From assembly GCA_902168255.1 (NCBI GenBank), contig CABHON010000008.1:1-43338 (forward strand): a DNA stretch of 43,338 nucleotides. Reading direction: 5' to 3'. Under the pieces are notes generated by a model. It was not told where the DNA came from, ran no database searches, and was given only the letters and a program-made list of their open reading frames with translations. Both the position numbers and the translations under genes were made by a program. Positions 18,966-26,378 of the stretch are shown in pieces. Positions within the stretch are counted from its first letter, which is position 1, and every line of letters begins with the position of its first letter. The DNA comes from an uncultured Legionella sp. GTDB taxonomy: Bacteria > Pseudomonadota > Gammaproteobacteria > Legionellales > Legionellaceae.

Positions 18966-19009
18966 TTGACTTATATTATCGTTTTATGCTATTATAATTA
19001 CTAATAGCA
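18966..19009 (+). promoter_or_regulatory. Promoter and palindromic operator of the toxin-antitoxin operon
   Basis: TTGACT (18966-18971), 18-base spacer, TATTAT (18990-18995) preceded by TGC. The perfect inverted repeat TGCTATTA (18987-18994)/TAATAGCA (19002-19009), with a 7-base centre, covers the -10 and start site. This is the expected place for autorepression by the HTH antitoxin. Confidence 0.7.
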
Positions 19010-19028
19010 AGCATGATATAAATTCAAA

Positions 19029-19340
19029 ATGGTATTTATAGAAACACCAACCTTTACTGAAGATGTTGTAAATTTACTTACAGAAATTGAGTATGATGAA
19101 TTTCAACAATATCTTTCAGACAATCCCTTAGCAGGTGACCTCATTCAAAAAACAGGTGGATTACGGAAAATTCGATGGTCTACTGCAGGAAAAGGTAAAC
19201 GTAGCGGAGTAAGAATAATTTATTACTATGTTACACTAGCATCCCAAATAAGACTGTTACTTATTTATAAAAAAGGGATAAAAGACAACTTAACAGAAAA
19301 AGAAAAAAAAATTTTACGACATATTAATGAGGAATGGTAA
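19029..19340 (+). CDS. RelE/HigB2-type toxin
   Basis: 103 residues of the RelE/ParE superfamily, closest to Vibrio HigB2 in the segments SDNPLAGDLIQKTGGLRKIR and GKGKRSGVRIIYYYV, then LLLIYKKGIKDNLTEKEKKIL. HigB2 cleaves mRNA in the ribosomal A site. Basic residues in the core (GGLRKIR, KGKRSG) are kept and the frame is intact. The toxin gene comes first, as usual for higBA. There is no strong ribosome-binding site. It ends just before the antitoxin start and shares the upstream operator. Confidence 0.85.
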   Translation: MVFIETPTFTEDVVNLLTEIEYDEFQQYLSDNPLAGDLIQKTGGLRKIRWSTAGKGKRSGVRIIYYYVTLASQIRLLLIYKKGIKDNLTEKEKKILRHINEEW

Positions 19341-19342
19341 CA

Positions 19343-19636
19343 ATGGATAAAAATTTATTTGAGCGATTAATCAAAAGCATGAATCAAATGAATGAAATTG
19401 TAAAAAAAAATGAATCACCTTCTCGTGAATTTGTAGTTGACGAAATACAAGTAAAAGAGATTCGAAAGAAGACTGGTTTAACCCAGGAAAAATTTTGTCG
19501 CCTTATTGATATTAATTTAGGCACCTTAAGAAACTGGGAACAAGGTAGAAGAGAACCTACTGGTCCAGCTAGAGCACTATTAAAAGCAATTAATAATGAT
19601 CCTTTTCATGTGTTAGTTGCTCTTTCAACCCATTAA
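19343..19636 (+). CDS. HTH antitoxin (NadS/HigA2-like)
   Basis: 97 residues from the ATG at 19343, chosen because GAGG lies 10 bases upstream; an ATG at 19334 would leave one base between that site and the start. The N-terminal third (KNLFERLIKSMNQMNEIVKK) is likely the flexible toxin-neutralising part; the rest is an XRE/Cro helix-turn-helix (VKEIRKKTGLTQEKFCRLI, then LGTLRNWEQGRREPTGPA), the NadS signature. It should bind the toxin and the palindrome at 18987-19009. It begins 2 bases after the toxin stop and ends 4 bases before the convergent CoA ligase. Confidence 0.85.
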   Translation: MDKNLFERLIKSMNQMNEIVKKNESPSREFVVDEIQVKEIRKKTGLTQEKFCRLIDINLGTLRNWEQGRREPTGPARALLKAINNDPFHVLVALSTH

Positions 19637-19640
19637 TCCC

Positions 19641-21209
19641 CTAACTTAAACACGCACGCCTCAGTTTTCCTGAGGCAGTTCTTGGCAAATTCTCACACGC
19701 TTCAATCCAGCGGGGATATTTCCAGGAACCCACACTTTTTTTCACATGCATTTTTAGGGTGTCTTGTAATGATTCATCTAGAATATAGCCTACTTGCAAA
19801 ACAACAAAAGCTTTTGGCTTGAGCAATCCATTCTCATCTGCTTTACCAATAATGGCAGCCTCCCTTACAGCTTCATGGGAAACTAAAGCTGCTTCAATTT
19901 CAAAAGGAGACAGCCATAAACCATTAACTTTGAACATATCATCAACGCGTCCAACATAATGATAATAACCTTCTTGATCACGAAAACATCGATCCCCCGT
20001 ATGAACCCATTCACCCACAAACGTATACTGAGTTTTCAAACGCTGGTTCCAATATCCTTCTCCAGCCGTTGGGCCACATACCATTAATTCCCCCATTTCA
20101 TTTTCAGAAACCAGAAACCCATCTTCATCAACAATTTTTAATTCATAACCAGGCACTGCTTTTCCCATGGTTCCATAGCAAACATCGCTTGGCCTATTAC
20201 TCAAAAAAGTATGAAACATTTCTGTTGAACCTAAGCCATCCAAAACATCCACACCCGTTATTTTTTTCCAATGTATAGCTAATTTTTCAGGTAAACATTC
20301 CCCTGCTGAAACTGCTATACGCAATGAGCTTCCTTGAATCTTTTTTGCCTCTTTTTCATCCAGAAGTAGTTTGGCATATAAAGCAGGAACACCAAAAAAT
20401 AGGGTTGGTTGATAAGAGGTAAAAATATGAAATACTCGTTCAGGCGTGACTTGTTCAGGCAAAAGAATAGTTGTTGCGCCGACTAGTAACGGGAATACTC
20501 CGGCACTACCTAGTCCATAAGAGAAAAAAAGCTTGGCTGCTGAAAATATAATATCGTTCTCTTGAATGCCCAATACTTCTTGTCCCATAAGACGAGCAGC
20601 AGCCATGAGGGTCGTGTGCACATGTTTTACTGCTTTAGGCTCTCTCGTTGTCCCTGATGTATACATCCAAAAAGCAACTTCATCGGATAACGTAGGTGCA
20701 AAATAGTCAATATTCTTACCTGTTGCTAAAAACTCATTAAAATCTATTATCTTTTCGTTTACCTTTAGATACTCTGGCTCAGCATCAACAATGATAATTG
20801 TTCTCAAAAAAGGTAATTTTTCTACACTAGGAAGCAATATCTTTGCTAAAGAGGCAGCAAGAACAATAGTCGTAGCACGACTATCTGACAAGATATAAAC
20901 ATACTGTTCAGTAGTCAGAAAAGTATTCAATGGTAAAGCAACAACACCTGCTCGAATACATCCCCAAAAAGCGATGGGAAACTCGATGGTATCATAAAGC
21001 AACAAGGCCACACGCTCCTCTTGACGGACATCCATTTTTTTCAAACCATCAGCAAATTGACGGGTATAGGTTTGTAAATCCAAATACGTCAATGACTGAT
21101 TGGTATCAATAAAAGCTATTTTTTTACTAAACCCCAGTTCAATAGCGCCATCCACAAAATCCGCTGCCGCATTATAGGGCCTACGTTGTAATAGTTCGTC
21201 CAACACCAC
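19641..21209 (-). CDS. Benzoate-CoA-ligase-like acyl-CoA synthetase
   Basis: 522 residues, an ANL-superfamily adenylating enzyme that forms acyl-AMP then acyl-CoA. ATP-binding TSGTTREPK (184-192), the GSTEMFHTFLSNRP motif and YGTMGKAVPGYELKI match the benzoate-CoA ligase family closely; TGDR and the hinge GRVDDMFKVNGLWLSP follow, and the catalytic lysine is Lys515 in TASGKLRR. The start is GTG at 21209; the next codon is also GTG, so the exact start is open. Aromatic-acid activation would be unexpected in a Legionellales organism and no ring-reducing or oxidising genes are nearby, so the true acid may differ. Transcribed from TTGTCA-16-TATAAA. Confidence 0.85.
   Translation of the reverse strand: MVLDELLQRRPYNAAADFVDGAIELGFSKKIAFIDTNQSLTYLDLQTYTRQFADGLKKMDVRQEERVALLLYDTIEFPIAFWGCIRAGVVALPLNTFLTTEQYVYILSDSRATTIVLAASLAKILLPSVEKLPFLRTIIIVDAEPEYLKVNEKIIDFNEFLATGKNIDYFAPTLSDEVAFWMYTSGTTREPKAVKHVHTTLMAAARLMGQEVLGIQENDIIFSAAKLFFSYGLGSAGVFPLLVGATTILLPEQVTPERVFHIFTSYQPTLFFGVPALYAKLLLDEKEAKKIQGSSLRIAVSAGECLPEKLAIHWKKITGVDVLDGLGSTEMFHTFLSNRPSDVCYGTMGKAVPGYELKIVDEDGFLVSENEMGELMVCGPTAGEGYWNQRLKTQYTFVGEWVHTGDRCFRDQEGYYHYVGRVDDMFKVNGLWLSPFEIEAALVSHEAVREAAIIGKADENGLLKPKAFVVLQVGYILDESLQDTLKMHVKKSVGSWKYPRWIEACENLPRTASGKLRRACLS
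19658..19676. terminator. Hairpin at the convergent antitoxin / CoA-ligase ends
   Basis: GCCTCAG (19658-19664), loop TTTTC, CTGAGGC (19670-19676), a perfect 7-bp stem. It lies within the last codons of the ligase and about 22 bases downstream of the antitoxin stop. No T run follows on either strand, so it may only weaken convergent transcription. Confidence 0.35.
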
Positions 21210-21214
21210 TTCTC

Positions 21215-21263
21215 TTGTAATTATTAAGTGTTTATTTTATAGTGTTAAGATGTTTCTTGACAA
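21215..21263. promoter_or_regulatory. Overlapping divergent promoters, CoA ligase / acyltransferase
   Basis: Plus strand: TTGTAA (21215-21220), 17 bases, TATAGT (21238-21243), placing the start of transcription at about 21250, the acyltransferase ATG. Minus strand: TTGTCA (21263-21258), 16 bases, TATAAA (21241-21236). The two -10 boxes share four bases, so the promoters should exclude each other. Confidence 0.6.
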
Positions 21264-22524
21264 CTATTATAAAGTAGCTGCCCATCATAATAGAAATTGG
21301 CCAATCGATTTTCTAAGAGGAGCAATGGTTCTTTTAGGAGCATATGGCCATTTTACCTACATTATGTCCTACTTTGGAATTGAAACATTATCCTGGAATT
21401 GGTTTACTGCCACGCTTGTTTATAATATTCCCTTTGGCATTGCGGTATTTAGTCCTGTTTCTGGTTTTCTTATTACCTCAATGTTACTGAAACAGAGTGA
21501 GGGCAATTTACATAATATTCATATACCAGGATTCTATCTGCAACGCTTTACCCGTATTATGCCAGGTTTGATATTACTTTGCGCATTAAATTTATTATTT
21601 TATGCGCTACACTATCCAGGTTTTGAAATCACGCATTTCAGTTGGCAAACGATTTTATTTCATATTTTTACTTTCAGAACAAATCTTTTATTTCCAGATA
21701 TGGCCAATCATTTGTGGCCTTGGGGAATTCTATGGTCACTTGCTATTGAAGAAGTATTTTATTTATTTTTTCCGCTTATTTGTGTCTTATTACGCACCCA
21801 CAAAAATGTGGTGATTTTCCTAATAGCCATTATCTTTTATGGCCCCTACTGCCGTGCCCATGCACCCTCTGCCTTTGGCAGCATCCGCTTATACTTTGGA
21901 TGTTTCGATCTCATCGCTATTGGTGCACTTGCTGCTTTACTAACACAGAACGATTCTTTTTTTACAAAGTCTCGCAAACCCTTTCGCTCTCGAATATGGA
22001 TTGGTACGGGTATATTTTTAATGATAGGTACCTATATTTTTGGACCTTGGACAGTCAATAATGTGTGTGGCCCTACACTTATTGCTATAGGCGTTTTTAT
22101 GTATATTATTGGCGTAACATACAATCGTAAAAATGCACCGCCTTTAAAGGATAATTGCATAAAATCCTTCCTCAGAAAACTTATTTTACCTATTTGCATT
22201 TTTGGCCTTTTAAGTTATGAAGCCTATCTTTACCATGTATTTATTTTTCTTTTGTTTAAGCCACTCATTACCTGGATGGGAGCAAAACTTGGATGGACCT
22301 GGTTATTTTCAAACCTGTGGATACTTAACTTAACCATATTAACAGCCATTGCTTCGTGGTTTTGGTTTTTTCATTGTATCAATCCGTTACGTAAAAATAT
22401 CGTTGCAAAATATAGTGATAAACTGGACTACTACACTTATGTACTCATTCCTCGTTTATTTCATCGAGCATCGCAACAATGCAATTTTATTTATTCACGA
22501 ATGGAAAATTCCCTCAGTCGCTAG
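21250..22524 (+). CDS. Membrane acyltransferase (acyltransferase 3 family)
   Basis: 424 residues with about ten hydrophobic segments: an inner-membrane AT3 (OafA/WecH-like) acyltransferase that moves acetyl or similar groups to extracytoplasmic sugars such as LPS or peptidoglycan. Visible: IDFLRGAMVLLGAYGHF near the N-terminus with the family's RG and H, and WSLAIEEVFYLFFPLI near residue 165, the family's second hallmark (WSLxxEExFYL). The ATG at 21250 lacks a ribosome-binding site and is at the predicted transcription start. It ends 6 bases before the convergent potD. Acceptor unknown. Confidence 0.87.
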   Translation: MFLDNYYKVAAHHNRNWPIDFLRGAMVLLGAYGHFTYIMSYFGIETLSWNWFTATLVYNIPFGIAVFSPVSGFLITSMLLKQSEGNLHNIHIPGFYLQRFTRIMPGLILLCALNLLFYALHYPGFEITHFSWQTILFHIFTFRTNLLFPDMANHLWPWGILWSLAIEEVFYLFFPLICVLLRTHKNVVIFLIAIIFYGPYCRAHAPSAFGSIRLYFGCFDLIAIGALAALLTQNDSFFTKSRKPFRSRIWIGTGIFLMIGTYIFGPWTVNNVCGPTLIAIGVFMYIIGVTYNRKNAPPLKDNCIKSFLRKLILPICIFGLLSYEAYLYHVFIFLLFKPLITWMGAKLGWTWLFSNLWILNLTILTAIASWFWFFHCINPLRKNIVAKYSDKLDYYTYVLIPRLFHRASQQCNFIYSRMENSLSR

Positions 22525-22530
22525 CATCAC

Positions 22531-23598
22531 TCAACTTTGCATCTGAATCTCAGTCCAAAGTGAATTTACCAAGATTCGAGTATCAGGATCATAAGCATTG
22601 AAAACATGCATTTTATTCATATCTTTGGGATAAATCCAATCGATGCTTGTCACACTAGGACTTAACTCTTTTAATGCTTCTGCATTAGGAATGCTCGCAC
22701 CCGTAAAAGAAGAAAGCTCATAAGCGCTTTTCGGTGCTAATGCATTATTAATAAATTCATAGGATAAATTTTCATCCGGGGTAAATACAGGGATGACCAT
22801 ATTATCCAACTCATACATGTTGCCTTCTTTTTGCAAGGAAGCAGCAAGGTGCATGTCAGAGTGAGAGTTTTTGATATCTTGTAATGTTTTAAAAATATCA
22901 ATGGAGTAACTCATGGAAAGCCATATATCACCTCGTAATAAACTTCGATAATAGCTGTCACTATCAAATTTTTCCCAATAAGGTGCAGCCTTTTCAATAA
23001 CGGCAGCTGCCGCTTCAATATCATCCTCATTAGTTGAGTTAGGATCTTTACCCAAATACAATAAAGCAGCGGCAAATACATTTCGGGCAGAATTGAAAAC
23101 CGTTACTCGTCCTTTCAATTTTTTTAAATATTTTGGATCAAAAATAACAGCCCAAGTATTAGGAGTAATACCTAATTCTTTCATTTTATCTTCGTTATAT
23201 GCGAGAAAAACAGGGGTATAAGCATACGGAACTGAATAGATATTGCCTGGATCATAAGATTGATTCAAAAATTGAGGATCGATATATTGAAGATTAGTTA
23301 AACGATTTTTATCCAGAGGTTTCAATTTCCCCATTTTAATTAACTCAGCAACAGCATAACTGGTAGGGACAATAACGTTATATCCTGTTGCCCCAGCAGC
23401 TATCTTAGCGAGCATCTCTTCATTTGCATTAAAATAATTTTGCTGCACACGACAATGACACTCTTTTTCTAAACGTTTAATCGTCTCGGTAGCAATGTAA
23501 TTTGTGCCAATATATACATTCAAAACAGGTTTAGCTATAGTATAAACAGATGAAAATATACTAAATAAAGCAAAGAGTAGAAGTGCTAATTTTTTCAT
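22531..23598 (-). CDS. potD: Spermidine/putrescine-binding periplasmic protein (PotD-like)
   Basis: 355 residues with a signal peptide (MKKLALLLFALFSIFSSVYT..., cleavage near residue 22). The two-lobed binding-protein fold is recognisable from VYIGTNYIATETIKRLEKEC, YNVIVPTSYAVAELIKMGKL, LDKNRLTNLQYIDPQFLN and the C-terminal INNALAPKSAYELSSFTG. It delivers ligand to PotBC. The usual NWxxY motif near the N-terminus is replaced by GTNY, so polyamine contacts may differ and specificity is not certain. Its ATG shares a base with the potC stop (TAATG). Confidence 0.88.
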   Translation of the reverse strand: MKKLALLLFALFSIFSSVYTIAKPVLNVYIGTNYIATETIKRLEKECHCRVQQNYFNANEEMLAKIAAGATGYNVIVPTSYAVAELIKMGKLKPLDKNRLTNLQYIDPQFLNQSYDPGNIYSVPYAYTPVFLAYNEDKMKELGITPNTWAVIFDPKYLKKLKGRVTVFNSARNVFAAALLYLGKDPNSTNEDDIEAAAAVIEKAAPYWEKFDSDSYYRSLLRGDIWLSMSYSIDIFKTLQDIKNSHSDMHLAASLQKEGNMYELDNMVIPVFTPDENLSYEFINNALAPKSAYELSSFTGASIPNAEALKELSPSVTSIDWIYPKDMNKMHVFNAYDPDTRILVNSLWTEIQMQS

Positions 23599-24386
23599 TA
23601 TTCACCTTTCATGGAAACCATCGAGGGTGACAATTTAGTCGCAATGGTCATTAGAATCAATGTTACTAAAATAATCATGGTGGACACCGCATTAACCTCC
23701 GGTGTAACGCCCATTTTTAGCATAGAATAAATAGCCAAAGGTAGTGTACTCGAACCTACTCCTGCCGTAAAAAAGGTAATAACAAAATCATCAATAGATA
23801 AAGTAAAAGCCATGAGTCCCCCAGCAATAATACCAGGAAGAATAGTAGGAACTAAAATTAACCAGAATGCTTTAAAAGGAGTTGCACCTAAATCTCTTGC
23901 TGCATCTATAATGCTATCGTCCATACCATGCATGCGACTTTTTACTGCTATAGCTACAAAGCTAATACAAAAAGCAGTATGCGCTAATGTAATTGAAGCC
24001 AGTCCTAAGGTAAAATTTATCATTAAGAAAAACAATAGCAGAGAGACACCCACTAAAAGTTCAGGCGCAGCAACAGGAATCAAAACAAGCCCAGGCAGTA
24101 AACGTAATTTATATTTATGTAATGCTATACCTGCAAGTGTACCTAAAATGACAGATATACTACTGGCAATTAATGCGATGCATAGGGAATTTAATGCTGC
24201 ATCCATTAATTGGACATCACTAAAAAGTACACGGTACCAATGTAAGGTAAATCCTACCCATTCAACATTTACGCGTGAATTATTAAATGAATACAAAATA
24301 AGGATAAACAATGGAACATATAGGAATAAATACCCTAAACTGCCAGAGAGAATAATTTTTTTTGAAAGTTTATTGCTTTCTCGCAT
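23598..24386 (-). CDS. potC: Polyamine ABC transporter permease PotC
   Basis: 262 residues, six membrane segments. The EAA loop of ABC permeases is visible as AARDLGATPFKAFWLILVPTILPGI (about 150-175) and faces PotA. The final periplasmic/membrane part IDDFVITFFTAGVGSSTLPLAIYSMLKMGVTPE is typical of PotC. It overlaps potB by 17 bases and potD by one. Confidence 0.92.
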   Translation of the reverse strand: MRESNKLSKKIILSGSLGYLFLYVPLFILILYSFNNSRVNVEWVGFTLHWYRVLFSDVQLMDAALNSLCIALIASSISVILGTLAGIALHKYKLRLLPGLVLIPVAAPELLVGVSLLLFFLMINFTLGLASITLAHTAFCISFVAIAVKSRMHGMDDSIIDAARDLGATPFKAFWLILVPTILPGIIAGGLMAFTLSIDDFVITFFTAGVGSSTLPLAIYSMLKMGVTPEVNAVSTMIILVTLILMTIATKLSPSMVSMKGE

Positions 24387-25275
24387 ACTTTATCCCTCCT
24401 AAACGGCTCGCCCACATACCCACGAGTAGTGAAATCATTAATACTGATAAAGTCATAATAATGGATGTCACACTACCTAATGGCCAATTCATACTATCCA
24501 AGAATTGCTGCTTAATCAGATTGCCAATCATTAATGATTGATTATTTCCAACTAATTCCGGTACCACAAACATACCAATGCAGGGAATAAAAACTAATCC
24601 ACTGCCAGCTAAAATTCCTGGCAAACTTAAAGGCACTGTAATTTGCCAAAATGTTCTAAAGCGACTTGCCCCTAAATCGCGTCCTGCTTCAATTAGAGCA
24701 TGATCATGCTTTTCTAAATTAGCATACAACGGCAATACCATAAAAGGTAAATTGATATACACTAAGCAAATAATAACTGCTAGTTGTGTATGTAATAGTT
24801 CAACGGGAGAAAATCCAAAAAACACTAATAGATGATTAATTAAAACACTAACACCAGATTGAGGACCTAAAATAATCATCCACGCATATACACGAATAAG
24901 AAAACAACTCCAAAAAGGAATAATTACTAAAAGTAATAATAAATCACGATATTTTTTAGGGCTGCGTGCAATAAGCATAGCCAGAGGGTAACCAATCAGT
25001 AAACAAAAAAATGTGGATGTTAGTGAAAACAATACCGAACGAATGAATAATGTCCATATAAATCCATGGGTAAAAGCAAAATGAAAACTTTTGAAATTTA
25101 AATTTAAATGGATTGTATTGTTTACTTGCTCCAATAAAGGGGCAACACCACCATAATCACCCGGTTGTCGGAATGCAATCAGCACCATAATCAACATGGG
25201 TAATAAGAAGAAAATAATTAAGTAAACTAATGGTGGAATGGATAGAATACGCTTTTCTGTTAATTTAAACATCAT
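24370..25275 (-). CDS. potB: Polyamine ABC transporter permease PotB
   Basis: 301 residues, six membrane segments, with the EAA loop EAGRDLGASRFRTFWQITVPLSLPG near residue 200 and the PotB-like segment IGMFVVPELVGNNQSLMIGNLI. It pairs with PotC as the membrane channel. Its ATG overlaps the potA stop by 4 bases (25272-25275). Confidence 0.92.
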   Translation of the reverse strand: MMFKLTEKRILSIPPLVYLIIFFLLPMLIMVLIAFRQPGDYGGVAPLLEQVNNTIHLNLNFKSFHFAFTHGFIWTLFIRSVLFSLTSTFFCLLIGYPLAMLIARSPKKYRDLLLLLVIIPFWSCFLIRVYAWMIILGPQSGVSVLINHLLVFFGFSPVELLHTQLAVIICLVYINLPFMVLPLYANLEKHDHALIEAGRDLGASRFRTFWQITVPLSLPGILAGSGLVFIPCIGMFVVPELVGNNQSLMIGNLIKQQFLDSMNWPLGSVTSIIMTLSVLMISLLVGMWASRLGGIKYARKQ

Positions 25276-26378
25276 GCCGTTAAAAATCTGCCAGATTTAA
25301 CATTAAAAGAAATAGTTACCTTTTCTTCTTCTTCAAAAAAACGATTTAATTTAGCGCGGGTATTACCCAACATCGCTTGTAATAATACACCATTCTCCAA
25401 CCGAAATTCATACAAAGTGTCTACGCCATAGTAATAATAACCACGCACAATAACCTGTGCAGAAAATGAACTTTCATCTCCGCCTGAATAATGAGCTAAC
25501 TCTTCTTTGCCTAAATGTATTTTTTCAGGTCGTAGAGCATACCAACCCTTCTGTCCTACTTGAATATCTTTCTCAGAAGAATAAGGCAATTCCATTTTCC
25601 AAATACCTGCCACCAACAGTGTTACTTGTGAGTCTGTCTTGCTTAAAACTTCGGCTTCTAAAAGGTTACATTTACCTAAAAAGTCAGCAACAAAATAAGA
25701 GGCTGGATTAGAATATATAGATTGGGGCGTATCTAATTGTTCAATGTCCCCGCCATTCATTACAGCGATTCTACTTGATAAGGCTAATGCTTCACTTTGA
25801 TCATGTGTTACATAGACAAAAGTAACGCCAGTTTCTTCTTGCAATGTAACCAATTCCATGTGCATATGCTCACGTAATCGAGCATCTAGTGCTGATAAAG
25901 GTTCATCTAACAACAAAATTTTTGGTCTGTCGACTAATGAACGAGCAATAGCAACTCGTTGCCGTTGTCCACCCGACAACTCATGTGGATAACAATCAGC
26001 ATATTGCGTTAATTGCACATCTTCTAATAACTCTTTAACCTGGCTAATAATTCGTTCTTTAGACCATTTTGCCATTTTTAATGGAAATGCAACATTATCA
26101 AACACAGTGAAGTGAGGAAATAGTGCATAACTTTGGAAAATTGTGTGGAGAGGGCGTTTTTCAGGAGGTAAATTTGTAATATCTTTACCTTCAAGTAAAA
26201 TCCTCCCTTCATCAGGAGTAGTAAAACCACCAATCATTCTTAATAAAGTTGTTTTTCCACAACCAGAAGGTCCCAATAGAGTAAAAAACTCTCCCTTATT
26301 AATTTCTAAATCAATGTTCTTAACAATTGTTGTATTGCCAAAAGACTTTGAAACACCTTGTATTTGTAAAATAGACAT
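25272..26378 (-). CDS. potA: Polyamine ABC transporter ATPase PotA
   Basis: 368 residues, cytosolic ATPase of the PotABCD importer. Walker A GPSGCGKT (about 36-43), Q-loop FQSYALFPH, signature LSGGQRQR, Walker B ILLLDEPLSALD, switch VTHD; the C-terminal third is a TOBE regulatory domain. Its ATG shares a base with the ppiD stop (TAATG), so the four pot genes are read in the ppiD transcript. Confidence 0.95.
   Translation of the reverse strand: MSILQIQGVSKSFGNTTIVKNIDLEINKGEFFTLLGPSGCGKTTLLRMIGGFTTPDEGRILLEGKDITNLPPEKRPLHTIFQSYALFPHFTVFDNVAFPLKMAKWSKERIISQVKELLEDVQLTQYADCYPHELSGGQRQRVAIARSLVDRPKILLLDEPLSALDARLREHMHMELVTLQEETGVTFVYVTHDQSEALALSSRIAVMNGGDIEQLDTPQSIYSNPASYFVADFLGKCNLLEAEVLSKTDSQVTLLVAGIWKMELPYSSEKDIQVGQKGWYALRPEKIHLGKEELAHYSGGDESSFSAQVIVRGYYYYGVDTLYEFRLENGVLLQAMLGNTRAKLNRFFEEEEKVTISFNVKSGRFLTA

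Noticed and set aside
18966-19636. Toxin-antitoxin pair as the edge of a genomic island
   Set aside because: No integrase, attachment site or base-composition change is visible around it.
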